Counted from the stretch's first letter, positions 36,191 through 45,224 are shown. The stretch is DNA of 64,000 nt from Clostridium sp. C8-1-8 (GCF_009928445.1 NZ_JAABNO010000001.1:1-64000); one strand, 5' to 3'. Notes: generated by a model not told the origin, from the sequence alone. Translations and numbers: made by a program.

Positions 36191-36227
36191 TGAAAATATC
36201 GACATAATCAATATATCGATATTTTCA
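36191..36227. repeat. Inverted repeat in the AT-rich region before the replication genes
   Basis: TGAAAATATCGA and TCGATATTTTCA pair perfectly over 12 bases with a 13-base spacer. It lies in the most AT-rich part of the element (about 36080-36250), just upstream of the two genes that include the primase-helicase. It has no T run, so it may be a protein-binding site or part of a replication origin. Confidence 0.4.
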
Positions 36228-36305
36228 TGTTAAAATAGGCTTAAAGATACAAATATTACAAAAAGTTATGAGAATAACATAAGAAAGGTAGAGTAAAAAA
36301 ACATT

Positions 36306-36953
36306 ATGAAAAAAGAAGAAAGTAAATTTGAAGAATTAGAAAAAGTATATCCACTAACTGAATTAGTAGAAGATATATATGATATCGATAAGGAGACTGC
36401 TAAAAATTATGAAGCTTGCTACAAAGAGTTGCAACGAATAGACAAATTACTAAGGCAAATTAGTGATTTTTCTATGACAACTGGTGTAGTACAAAGAAAT
36501 AGAGACAGATATGTTTTAATGATAAGGGAGTTAATTAACGATAGAGAATTAAAAAAAGTAATTCTTAAAATAAGTAGAAAGAAAAAACTGACGGAAATAG
36601 AAGATGATATGTATCATGAATTTTTTTATAAGTATATAGATAATGAAAAAGATAAAGAAATTTTTAATGGTATGAGATTGATAAATAAAAAAATAGAAAA
36701 TATAACTGGAAAGGTTACACGTTTTGTAAATATAATTCCTACATATTTTGATATTGAATCTACAGATTTAATGAATATTGTACTAGATGAATATGAAACA
36801 AAAGTTGACGAGCTGAATGTGTGGTTGCAAAAGCGTTGTGAAGAATTGGATGAGATTGATGATGAGAGATATAAAGAAAAAATATTGAAAGGTTTATCTC
36901 AATACGGGGTTCGTAATATAAAAGAGAAGAAAAGCAAGGACAAAAAAAGTTAA
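36306..36953 (+). CDS. Hypothetical helical protein, 215 aa
   Basis: A highly charged, almost wholly helical protein (EELEKVYPLTELVEDIYD ... DEYETKVDELNVWLQKRCEELDE) with a Lys-rich end. I recognise no family. It is directly upstream of the primase-helicase, with a terminator between them, and could be a replication accessory protein by position only. The start follows a modest RBS (AAAGGTAGAG). Confidence 0.55.
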   Translation: MKKEESKFEELEKVYPLTELVEDIYDIDKETAKNYEACYKELQRIDKLLRQISDFSMTTGVVQRNRDRYVLMIRELINDRELKKVILKISRKKKLTEIEDDMYHEFFYKYIDNEKDKEIFNGMRLINKKIENITGKVTRFVNIIPTYFDIESTDLMNIVLDEYETKVDELNVWLQKRCEELDEIDDERYKEKILKGLSQYGVRNIKEKKSKDKKS

Positions 36954-36981
36954 GATTTTTTGTCTTAGCTTTTCTTTTTTT
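36945..36981 (+). terminator. Terminator before the primase-helicase gene
   Basis: AAAAGTTAAGA pairs with TCTTAGCTTTT (one G-U pair), followed by a long T-rich tail. Confidence 0.75.
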
Positions 36982-37035
36982 ATGATGATAAACTCTAGGC
37001 ATGGAAAGAAACATACATGCTAGGGAGGAATCATT

Positions 37036-39597
37036 ATGATAAAAAAAGATGTTAAAGAACTAAGAAACGAAGTTAATAAAGCGATGGAGGTTTTAGAAAA
37101 GCTTAATGCACCAATAGAGGTAAGGATGATTAAAACCAGTAAAGGTGTTATATCAGGATACTATGAGGATAAGGAGAAACTTATACAAGACATCACTAGA
37201 TATGATGGAGTAAATAATATTTTCTTCACATTAAATACATTTTCAGAAGACCTAATTATTAGAGGGAAAAACAAGCTTAGATTTTTTGCTGAAAATACTA
37301 CAGTAGATTCTGACATAACTAGAAGAGTACTTCTTCTTATTGATGTTGATCCACAGAGAGCGGCTGGAATTTCATCAAGTGATGAGGAGTTAAAGTCTGC
37401 TAATGAAGTGGCAGATAGAGTTAGACAGTACTTATCAGATAATGGGTTTCCTGACCCAGTTAAGGCTTGTAGTGGTAACGGGTTTCACTTATTATATAAG
37501 ATTGATTTACCTAATACTAAGGAGATTACTTATATGATAAAGGAATTTTTGAATACCTTGGACAAGCTTTTTAGCACAGATAAAGCTAAAATTGATACAA
37601 CAACTTTTAATCCATCAAGGATTACTAAACTTTATGGAACTATAGCATGTAAAGGTGATAACGATGAAAGAAGACCTCATAGAAGATCCAGTATAATTGA
37701 TACTCCAGAGGAGTTCAATGTTGTAGAAGAAAGTTTTATTAAAAAGATAATAGGACACAGTACTGAGGAAGAAAAGAAAGTTAGTAAAGTAGAGAATAAA
37801 ACATCTATCAATTCAAACTTTGACGCAAAAGAATGGCTTGAGAGAAATGGAATAGGAATAAGTCATACAAAGGCAGAGAAGGATCGAGTATGTTATGTTT
37901 TAGAGAGGTGTCCTTGGAATTCTAGCCATGATGATAAATCAGCATCAGTAACTCAATTTAATAATGGGGGAATAAGTGCTAAATGTCATCATGATAGTTG
38001 TTCGAATGAGAATTGGGGCACCTTAAGAAAACTTTATGAACCCGAATATAAAGAAAAAAAGACTGAAAATTATGACAATAATACAAAAGAAGAAAGAAAA
38101 AGCCAGGCAGACGGAATGATTGAACTTGCTATGGAAGCTGGAGATAAATTTTTTCATGATGTATCTAATGAATGTTATGTAGCAATAGAAAAAGAAGGAA
38201 ATCCATCCGTATATAAAATTAACGAAGAATCCTACAAATCTCTTTTAGTAAAACGTTTTTTTAGGGATACTAGAAAAGCACCTTCTAAAGATTCGGTTAA
38301 TCAAGCAGTAGGGGTACTAAAAGCAATTGCTCAATATGAAGGAAAAAAAATAAATGTATCTAGAAGATGCACTGGAATAGAAGATGCTATTTATTATGAT
38401 TTAGGGGATGAAAATTGGACATTTATTAAAATAACAGAGAATGGGTGGGAAGTGGATGAAGACGGTCAAATACTGTTTATAAGACGTAACAATATGAGAC
38501 CACAAGTTATGCCAGAAAAGCATGAAGATATATCTATAATAGATAAACACTATAGATTTAAAACAGAAGAGGATAGAATCCTACACACAGTAAGTCTGGT
38601 AACTAAGTTTTTAAATATTGGTAATCCGATAACTGTATATCATGGAGAAAAAGGTGCATCTAAGACAACTACTATGAGAATGGATAGAAGCATAGTAGAT
38701 CCTGCAGTAAGAGATGTGATTTCAATGCCAAAGTCTATTACAGATTTGTCCTTAGTATTAAATAATAATTATATGCCATGTATTGACAACATAGACAATA
38801 TTTCTGCGGAGAAGAGTGATATTCTCTGTACTGCGGCAACTGGAGGTGGGTTTAGTAGAAGAAAACTATTTACAGATGATGAAGAAACAATTTATGAATT
38901 TAAAGTACCAGTAGTTTTAAATGGTATAAACGTCGTTGCTACAAGACCAGATTTACTTGATAGAAGTTTACTTTTAGGACTTGAAAGAATACCAGAGGAT
39001 GAGAGAAAAGAAGAAAGAGTAGTATGGGAAGAATTTGAGAAAGATAAGCCTAAAATGCTTGGTGCAATATTTCATATTATATCAAAAACATTAAAAATTT
39101 ATCCTACTGTAGAGTTAAATAAATTAGGAAGAATGGCTGACTTTACGAGGTGGGGGTATGCTGTGGCTGAGGCTTGTGGTATTGGTGGAGAAAAGTTTAA
39201 GGAAGCGTATCTTAATAATCAATACAAAGCCAACGATGAAGCAGTTAGTTCTAATCCAATCGCAAGTGCAGTAATAAGACTTATGGAAACAAATCAGTAC
39301 TTTGAAGGGACACCTTCTGAATTATTAGCAGCATTAAATCAGATAGCCTCTGATTTAAGTATAGATGTTACGTCAAAGTTATGGGCAAGAGAACCTAATG
39401 TTCTTAGTAGAAGACTAAATGAAATAAAATCCAACTTACTTATGGAAGGTATAACTTTTTTAAAAGGAAATACAAATACTGGTAGAAAGATTGAAATACG
39501 AAAAGCTACTGGTGAGCTTTCAAATACTCAATGTTCATTCAATAAAGATGTCTTAGATTCATTTAATGAGCTGGATTCAGAAGTTATAGAATTTTAG
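37036..39597 (+). CDS. Primase-helicase (AEP-type primase plus P-loop ATPase)
   Basis: An 853-aa replication protein. Residues 80-240 show the three archaeo-eukaryotic primase motifs: IDVDP (Asp103, Asp105), SGNGFHLLY (His151) and FNPSRITKLYGT. A Cys/His cluster follows at 286-322 (CYVLERCPW ... CHHDSC). The C-terminal half holds a P-loop ATPase: Walker A GEKGASKTT and Walker B PCIDNID, with a late VATRPDLLDRSLLL arginine-finger-like segment. Such fusions replicate plasmids, phages and integrated elements. SCC elements also carry replicative helicases, so autonomous replication after excision is likely. The RBS AGGGAGGAA precedes the ATG. Confidence 0.82.
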   Translation: MIKKDVKELRNEVNKAMEVLEKLNAPIEVRMIKTSKGVISGYYEDKEKLIQDITRYDGVNNIFFTLNTFSEDLIIRGKNKLRFFAENTTVDSDITRRVLLLIDVDPQRAAGISSSDEELKSANEVADRVRQYLSDNGFPDPVKACSGNGFHLLYKIDLPNTKEITYMIKEFLNTLDKLFSTDKAKIDTTTFNPSRITKLYGTIACKGDNDERRPHRRSSIIDTPEEFNVVEESFIKKIIGHSTEEEKKVSKVENKTSINSNFDAKEWLERNGIGISHTKAEKDRVCYVLERCPWNSSHDDKSASVTQFNNGGISAKCHHDSCSNENWGTLRKLYEPEYKEKKTENYDNNTKEERKSQADGMIELAMEAGDKFFHDVSNECYVAIEKEGNPSVYKINEESYKSLLVKRFFRDTRKAPSKDSVNQAVGVLKAIAQYEGKKINVSRRCTGIEDAIYYDLGDENWTFIKITENGWEVDEDGQILFIRRNNMRPQVMPEKHEDISIIDKHYRFKTEEDRILHTVSLVTKFLNIGNPITVYHGEKGASKTTTMRMDRSIVDPAVRDVISMPKSITDLSLVLNNNYMPCIDNIDNISAEKSDILCTAATGGGFSRRKLFTDDEETIYEFKVPVVLNGINVVATRPDLLDRSLLLGLERIPEDERKEERVVWEEFEKDKPKMLGAIFHIISKTLKIYPTVELNKLGRMADFTRWGYAVAEACGIGGEKFKEAYLNNQYKANDEAVSSNPIASAVIRLMETNQYFEGTPSELLAALNQIASDLSIDVTSKLWAREPNVLSRRLNEIKSNLLMEGITFLKGNTNTGRKIEIRKATGELSNTQCSFNKDVLDSFNELDSEVIEF

Positions 39598-39606
39598 TTT
39601 AATGCT

Positions 39607-39640
39607 GACATTATTGATGCTTCGATATTTCAATAATGTC
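39607..39640 (+). terminator. Hairpin after the primase-helicase gene
   Basis: GACATTATTGA and TCAATAATGTC pair perfectly over 11 bases, 10 bases after the stop, with a moderate T tail. Confidence 0.7.
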
Positions 39641-39677
39641 GGTATTTTCAAAAATAAGATACTAAGGAGAATTAATA

Positions 39678-39803
39678 ATGAGTAAAGATAAAGAAATAAA
39701 TGAAATTATTATTACAATATCAGAGGTAATATTAGACTACATATCAAATAGTAAGAGAAAAGTTAGTACATCAAACACTTTAGAGACGAAAATATTGAAG
39801 TGA
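39678..39803 (+). CDS. Small ORF, 41 aa
   Basis: ATG after AAGGAGAATTAATA. The product (SKDKEINEIIITISEVILDYIS...) is a single helix with a basic end. The stop codon lies in the first unit of a 9-base tandem repeat. The RBS is good, but I recognise no family. The 39822-40122 stretch beyond it shows no gene. Confidence 0.4.
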   Translation: MSKDKEINEIIITISEVILDYISNSKRKVSTSNTLETKILK

Positions 39804-39821
39804 TTGAAGTGATTGAAGTGA
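39795..39821. repeat. Tandem repeat, three 9-base units
   Basis: TTGAAGTGA occurs three times head to tail, the first copy overlapping the end of the small ORF. The unit reads in phase with that ORF, so unit number would not change the stop. Confidence 0.8.
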
Positions 39822-40122
39822 TGCGTAAGTAATAAGAATACATAGAGATATTAATAAAAACAACTTAAAAAATGGATTGAAAGAATAGTGAATAAGCTTC
39901 TTTTTACACAGTACTGTTTGCTGCTATATGGCTTAATGTTTATTATTACTTTAGAATAAGTCTATTAGCTAACTCAATATCAATTATAAAAAAAGAAGGT
40001 TTAGGTATACATATACTTTAACAGTAAAGCTCTACGATTACTATAGAAGCCCACAAGAAAGTAATAAAGTTGAATTCATATATATATTATATTTTTGATG
40101 AAGATCTAAGGAGGAATAAAGA

Positions 40123-41784
40123 ATGAGTATAAAAAAAGTTATGGCTATTTATACTAGAGTAAGTACAATTGAGCAGGCGGAAAGTGGTTACAGCATAGAT
40201 GAGCAAGAAAGATTATTATTAGAATATTGTAATAAAAATGATATAGATGTATACAAGTGCTACTCTGACAGAGGGATAAGTGGAAAAGACATAAAGCATA
40301 GGCCAGCTTTGAAAGAGTTACTACAAGATGTTGAAGCAGGAAAAGTAACTGATGTTATATGTTGGAAGATTAATCGTTTAAGTCGTAAATTATCAGATGT
40401 ATTGAAAATTGTAGATATATTTGAAAAGAATAACGTAACTTTTAAGTCATATTCAGAGCCGTTTGCAACAGATACGCCAGCTGGTAAAATGCAATTTCAG
40501 ATGATGGCATTGATAGGTGAGTTTGAAAGAGGGACTATAGCACAAAATGTCAAGATGGGAATGTGTGCGAGAGCAAGAGAAGGAAAGTGGTGTGGAAATA
40601 AAGTTCTAGGATATGATGTAGTGCCGATAGAAGATTCCCAGAATAAGAAGAGAAGTGAAACCAAGCTAGTTATAAATAAATTAGAAGCAGAAGTGGTCAG
40701 ATTTATATTCAATGAAGCTTGCAATGGAAAAGGTTATAAATCAATAACTACTAATCTCAATAAACTTGGACATAAGACTAAGAAAGGTAATAATTTTTCA
40801 ATAAGCTCAATAAAGGATATACTAACTAACCCTGTCTATATAGGCAAAATAAGATACAATGTGAGACAGAATTGGTCTGAGAAAAGAAGAAAGAACATAA
40901 ATGCGAATCCAATAGTGGTAGATGGAATACATGAACCTATTATAGATATTAATACGTGGGATAAGGTACAAGCTATAATGCAATCTAAAAAAGGTAAACC
41001 ATCAAGAATATATGATGGAGAATACCCTTTAACAGGAATATTAAAATGCCCTAAGTGTGGAGCAGGAATGGTAATAATGAGAACTATAAATAAGTTAGCA
41101 GATGGGAGCAAAAAAAGAATAGCATATTATGCTTGTGGTAACTGGAAGAATAAGGGCACAGCGGTATGTAACTCTAATTCAATCAGAGTTGAAAAAGCTA
41201 ATGAATTTGTCTTTAATAGGCTTTCAGAGTTGCTGACTAATGAAAAAATGATTAAATCCATTGTAACCAATATTAATAAAGAGAGAAGTAGTAAGATTAA
41301 TCCAGCAAAAAGAGAAATAGAGAAAATTGATAAGGAACTAGAAAAATTAGACAAGAAGAAAAAGAAAATTTTTGAAGCGTATGAAGACGAACTAATAACT
41401 AAAGATGAATTTTTAGAAAGAAGAGAAGAATTAAACAACAGAGCAAAAAAACTTGAAGAGCAGAAAGCTCCATTGATAGTAACTTTGTCAGACGATATTA
41501 ATCAGGAGATTCCATATGATTTTATAAAAAACATATTGGGAAACTTTGGTGAAGTATTAATAGAGAGTATAAGCAGAGAGCAAAAGAAGAAATTATTACA
41601 TATGATAATTTCAGAAATTACAATAAATGAATTAAGAGAAATAGAAACAATAAAACTAAAAATAAATGATAGTCTGGTTGATTATCTAAATAAGAAAGAA
41701 GGAGTACCTGTGAAGGGGACTCCTTCTTCTTTTATATTAAGAAATGTAGGAATAAATGTATTGAATTTAGATATAGAAATATAA
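40123..41784 (+). CDS. Large serine recombinase (integrase) of the element
   Basis: Catalyses excision and integration at the rlmH end. The 553-aa protein has an N-terminal resolvase domain with Ser14 in YTRVS, GISGKD and RLSRKLSDVL; a recombinase domain (about 165-270); a zinc ribbon (CPKCGAG ... YYACGNWKNKGTAVC); a coiled coil (about 385-450, EKIDKELEKLDKKKKK); and a C-terminal domain. One such gene, not a ccrAB pair, lies 1.3 kb from the right attachment site, which resembles the CcrC or TndX arrangement. The RBS AAGGAGGAA is strong. The motifs are intact. Confidence 0.9.
   Translation: MSIKKVMAIYTRVSTIEQAESGYSIDEQERLLLEYCNKNDIDVYKCYSDRGISGKDIKHRPALKELLQDVEAGKVTDVICWKINRLSRKLSDVLKIVDIFEKNNVTFKSYSEPFATDTPAGKMQFQMMALIGEFERGTIAQNVKMGMCARAREGKWCGNKVLGYDVVPIEDSQNKKRSETKLVINKLEAEVVRFIFNEACNGKGYKSITTNLNKLGHKTKKGNNFSISSIKDILTNPVYIGKIRYNVRQNWSEKRRKNINANPIVVDGIHEPIIDINTWDKVQAIMQSKKGKPSRIYDGEYPLTGILKCPKCGAGMVIMRTINKLADGSKKRIAYYACGNWKNKGTAVCNSNSIRVEKANEFVFNRLSELLTNEKMIKSIVTNINKERSSKINPAKREIEKIDKELEKLDKKKKKIFEAYEDELITKDEFLERREELNNRAKKLEEQKAPLIVTLSDDINQEIPYDFIKNILGNFGEVLIESISREQKKKLLHMIISEITINELREIETIKLKINDSLVDYLNKKEGVPVKGTPSSFILRNVGINVLNLDIEI
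41696..41728 (+). terminator. Hairpin inside the 3' end of the recombinase gene
   Basis: AAGAAGGAGT and ACTCCTTCTT pair perfectly over 10 bases with a 13-base loop and are followed by CTTTTAT. It lies about 55 bases before the stop codon, so the coding end contains a terminator-like structure. Confidence 0.5.
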
Positions 41785-41818
41785 GTTAAAATGTTATAAT
41801 TATATTACTAATATATAA

Positions 41819-41989
41819 TTAAAGAATAATATAAAAAAAGGGTTTGCTAAAAGTAGAATAAATCTGCAAATACCTACTTATAAGCAATTAAATCTTTCTT
41901 TGTTAAAGTGTTTAGATAGTAAAAAGACTTATAATAAAGAGTGTATAGATATATTAGAGAATAAACCAAGTACTATAGAAATAATATAA
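41819..41989 (+). pseudogene. ORF fragment without start codon
   Basis: An open frame of about 56 codons reads KGFAKSRINLQIPTYKQLNL and continues ECIDILENKPSTIEII to a stop, but has no ATG, GTG or TTG with an RBS. It could be the rest of a gene broken by a rearrangement between the recombinase and the next gene. Confidence 0.3.
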
Positions 41990-42079
41990 GAAGCAAAAAA
42001 TATATATAGCCTATTTAGTGAAGATTAGGGCTTTAGTAAAAAATATATTGAGATTACGAAAGGTAACAAATAGTGGATA

Positions 42080-43081
42080 ATGTATAAAAAAGAATACGAC
42101 TTGTTAAATAAAAATACAAAGAGTGCCATAAGTAAGAATGCTCAGCTCAGAGAAGAATCAAAATGTTTGTTTAACGATATAAAATTTAAATGTAATAATG
42201 AGGAGAAAAAAAGATTAAAAAAGAATCATCTAATTCAGAGAAGAAATTATTTAGATAGAATTGCTTATAACGGAAAGGTTATGATTTGTAATGTAGAAGA
42301 TGAAGATTACTATAGATATGGAAGAAAAATGACAGGAGTTCATGTGAAAAGAGCTCACAGATATAAAGTGTTTTGTGATGTACATGATAAAAAGTTATTT
42401 GATTCTATTGAAAATGGTAATGAATTTAATATAAATAACAAAGAGCAGTGTTTCCAATTTGCACTTAGAGCCTTTACATTTGATTACTCCAAAAATTGTA
42501 TAAAAAACAACTTTAGTTCAGGGAATAAGTATATAGATGGAGTGGCAGAGATTTCTCTCAATAGAAGGAATAAGTTATTTGAAAGGTTTAAGAAATGTTA
42601 TATACAAGACGAGTGGGGTGAGATAGAAACATATAATATTATATTGGATAAAAGGATAGATTTCATATCATGTAGTTGTTTTTACCCGTTTACTGACTTA
42701 AAGAGAATATATAAAGGATATGTGAAGGAGGAAGCATTCTTTAATATTTTTCCTCAGGGGAATAAAGCATATATAGTAATATCATATTTCAAAGATAGCA
42801 AATATTGCAGAAAGTTATGCAAACAGATAGATGAGTATGTCAAGAAAAATAAATATGAAGTTATAGAGAGATACTTTAATAAAATACTTGTATGTCAGGA
42901 TATAAATTTAACATTAGGACCACAACTTTGGAATAGCTGGAGTGAAGAAGAACAGCAAGATTTTTATAGATATGCACATAAATTGAAGGTGTCTAGTTAT
43001 AAAAAGTTTATCTCATTAATGGGTATGCTGATTTTTAAAAATAGTAAATTTGATTTATTTAAAGATTTTAACGATAAATAA
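42080..43081 (+). CDS. Hypothetical cytoplasmic protein at the right end, 333 aa
   Basis: A basic protein with a helical N-terminus (1-60) and a central part with a FCDVHDKKLFDSIENGNEF segment followed by QCFQFALRAFTFDYSKN. The C-H-D group and the aromatic helix occur, as I recall, in unannotated proteins of bacterial accessory regions; no function is known to me. It is the last gene before attR, where SCC-type elements often carry variable cargo such as defence genes. The RBS is weak. Confidence 0.55.
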   Translation: MYKKEYDLLNKNTKSAISKNAQLREESKCLFNDIKFKCNNEEKKRLKKNHLIQRRNYLDRIAYNGKVMICNVEDEDYYRYGRKMTGVHVKRAHRYKVFCDVHDKKLFDSIENGNEFNINNKEQCFQFALRAFTFDYSKNCIKNNFSSGNKYIDGVAEISLNRRNKLFERFKKCYIQDEWGEIETYNIILDKRIDFISCSCFYPFTDLKRIYKGYVKEEAFFNIFPQGNKAYIVISYFKDSKYCRKLCKQIDEYVKKNKYEVIERYFNKILVCQDINLTLGPQLWNSWSEEEQQDFYRYAHKLKVSSYKKFISLMGMLIFKNSKFDLFKDFNDK

Positions 43082-43112
43082 TAAAAGAAAAAACCTCACT
43101 TGCAACTGTTAC

Positions 43113-43133
43113 GGTGAACCATACCACAAATAA
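43113..43133 (+). other. Right attachment site (attR)
   Basis: GGTGAACC followed by CATACCACAAATAA-type codons that again spell GEPYHK-stop, exactly the RlmH ending, using different third bases from attL. No rlmH body precedes it, so this is the displaced or imported end of rlmH. Confidence 0.75.
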
Positions 43134-43169
43134 ATGATAAGCTATTAAAACTGCATGTTTAGTTAAGGA

Positions 43170-43213
43170 AATAACTTATATTATATGAATTATAATATAG
43201 GTTATTTTTTTGT
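43170..43213 (+). terminator. Terminator beyond attR
   Basis: ATAACTTATATTATA pairs with TATAATATAGGTTAT (one mismatch) followed by seven T. In the empty chromosome it would lie about 40 bases after the rlmH stop and could be the original rlmH terminator. The 43214-43679 stretch that follows holds no gene I can support. Confidence 0.7.
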
Positions 43214-43679
43214 TTAGTAGGATTTTTATTCTTTGGTGTAATCAATTTTATTAAATGCAGTTATTACATTAATCACTATATTGCCTCAAGTTAGGTAAGT
43301 ATAGTTTGCAAAATACTATTATGTAATCGATAACTGAAATTGAAAAAATTTTTTTGATTTTTAGAAAAAATTTAACTTACGAGACGTAATGAAACCTTAG
43401 TATAATGACAAAGCAAGTACTGTATTTCAAAAAAAGCGATGTAAAAGGAGTGATTATATTTGATTGCAGAATTGAGATAAATAAGGCAAGGACCATGGCT
43501 GTGGCTATTTCTTCTATGACAGAAGGTGTTTAAGAAAAATTCACAATACCTAAGGAAAACTGGAAAACAAGTTAAGCAAATAATTAATCAATAAGACTGA
43601 GTTAAATTTTAATATAGACAACAGGAGTACATTACTATGCAATCAATTATTTATATCGGTCTAATTTATGGAGGGAACT

Positions 43680-45086
43680 ATGAACAAAAAACATAAGGTA
43701 GAAAGTAATCAAAAAATAAATTTTATAAGTATTATAGCTATATTAGTAGCTAGTGCATTTGTGGCAACCTTTAATGAAACCATACTAAATGTTGCGTTAT
43801 CTGGAATTATGAAGGATATGAATGTTTCTGCTGGAACTGTTCAATGGCTTGTGACAGCTTATATGACAGTAGCAGCAGTAATGGTACCTATTACTGCTTT
43901 TCTAATTCAATCATTTAAAACAAAAACATTATTTTTTAGTGCAATAGGATTATTGCTTATAGGAACGATATGTGCGGCGTGTTCAAATTCTTTTGCGATG
44001 TTATTAATTTCAAGAATGATACAATCATCAGGTACAGGGATGATAATACCAATTGTTACGAATACCATATTATTAGTAGCACCAAAAGAAAAACTAGGAA
44101 TATCAATGGCAATATGTGTGCCAGCAATTTTACTAGGACCTGCATTCGGTCCAACAGTATCAGGAATTGTATTACAATATTTTAGTTGGCATGCATTGTT
44201 TATAATGTTAATACCAATTATAATCGTACTTATGATTATAGGAAAACTATTCTTAGTTAATGTAGGAGAAATAACCAAACCTAAAATGGATTATTTATCT
44301 ATAGTGTTATCTACAATTGGAGTGGGAACAATAATATATTCTATAAATAGTATAAGTGGAGGAAATATTAAAACAACTTTAATGTGCTTTATAATAGGAA
44401 TTATTTGTTTAATAACATTTATCAAACGTCAAAATACCTTAAAACAACCAATGTTAAATTTATCTCCGTTTAAGTATCCAAAGTTTGTAATGGCAACAAT
44501 TTTAGTAATGATAGCTATGATGGTTACTTTCACTATGAGTATCATGTTACCAATGTTTATAGAAGGAGCTCTTGGAAAATCAAGTTTTGTAGCAGGAATA
44601 GCCTTATTACCAGCTGTAATTTGTGCTGGACTAGCCGCGCCTGTAGGTGGGAAGATTTACGACAAATTTGGGGTGAAATTATTAATACCATTAGGAACAG
44701 CAATGGTAACAGTATTTGTATTTTTAATATCTTTATCTAAAAGCGATACATCGTTGGCACACTTAGTGATAATATATATATGTACGAGCATAGGAATTGG
44801 ACTATTTATGTCTCCTTCTCAAACCCATGGGTTGAATCAGTTGGCAAAAGAATACTATCCTCATGGAGTAGCAATAGTAAATACGCTTCAACAAATTTCT
44901 GCTGCCATAGGATCATCACTTTTTATTGGAATAATGTCAGCAGTTCAAATCAATGCATTAGAAGTACACCGTGCGACTAATGAAGTTGCGGTAGCTACTG
45001 GATTTTCGGCTGCAACGATGGTAGTTTGCGGAATTGCACTTGTGGCATTAATTTTATCTTTTTTCTTTGGCAGAAATAAATCATAA
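43680..45086 (+). CDS. MFS multidrug exporter, DHA2 (EmrB/QacA) family
   Basis: A 468-aa inner-membrane drug:H+ antiporter with about 14 helices. The early motif NETILNVALSGIMKDMN and the helix-4/5 signatures (RMIQSSGTGMIIPI and GPAFGPTVSG) are those of the 14-TM DHA2 group. I start at the second ATG (MNKKHK) because GGAGGGAAC lies just before it. No regulator is adjacent. The substrate is unknown; a second protein of this family lies at 60821. Confidence 0.85.
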   Translation: MNKKHKVESNQKINFISIIAILVASAFVATFNETILNVALSGIMKDMNVSAGTVQWLVTAYMTVAAVMVPITAFLIQSFKTKTLFFSAIGLLLIGTICAACSNSFAMLLISRMIQSSGTGMIIPIVTNTILLVAPKEKLGISMAICVPAILLGPAFGPTVSGIVLQYFSWHALFIMLIPIIIVLMIIGKLFLVNVGEITKPKMDYLSIVLSTIGVGTIIYSINSISGGNIKTTLMCFIIGIICLITFIKRQNTLKQPMLNLSPFKYPKFVMATILVMIAMMVTFTMSIMLPMFIEGALGKSSFVAGIALLPAVICAGLAAPVGGKIYDKFGVKLLIPLGTAMVTVFVFLISLSKSDTSLAHLVIIYICTSIGIGLFMSPSQTHGLNQLAKEYYPHGVAIVNTLQQISAAIGSSLFIGIMSAVQINALEVHRATNEVAVATGFSAATMVVCGIALVALILSFFFGRNKS

Positions 45087-45224
45087 GTATAAGTATAAGT
45101 ATAAGTAGGATATACATTGATATAAGACGAAAAATAGAATAATAAATTGAAGGACAAGTTAAGAAATTCATTGAAATTGTTTATGTTTATTTTTTATTGA
45201 AATTTGATATTATATAAATAACAA

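Larger units (their letters stand above)
20733..43135 (+). mobile_element. SCC-like integrated element at the 3' end of rlmH
   Basis: The element is bounded by GGTGAACC at 20733-20740 (inside rlmH) and 43113-43120. After each copy the next 13 bases spell Tyr-His-Lys-stop in frame with GEP, but with different third bases. Inside are one large serine recombinase near the right end, a primase-helicase, divergent XRE regulators, a DUF960-like protein and small unknown genes, plus cargo: restriction-system remnant, sactipeptide cluster, germinant-receptor operon. Staphylococcal SCC elements insert at the same codons of rlmH with Ccr serine recombinases. I see no relaxase, coupling protein or type IV secretion genes, so it is probably mobilised or moved by transduction or transformation, not self-conjugative. 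The exact crossover point within the repeat is inferred. Confidence 0.85.

Noticed and set aside
39795-39821. CRISPR-like array
   Set aside because: The units are 9 bases, directly adjacent and without spacers; no cas gene and no other repeat-spacer pattern occurs in the window.
20733-43135. Integrative conjugative element with its own transfer genes
   Set aside because: No relaxase, FtsK/VirD4-like coupling protein, VirB4-like ATPase or surface transfer protein can be found among the genes.
43440-43660. Possible small gene ending in AVAISSMTEGV
   Set aside because: The frame is short, lacks a usable start with RBS and shows no family features.
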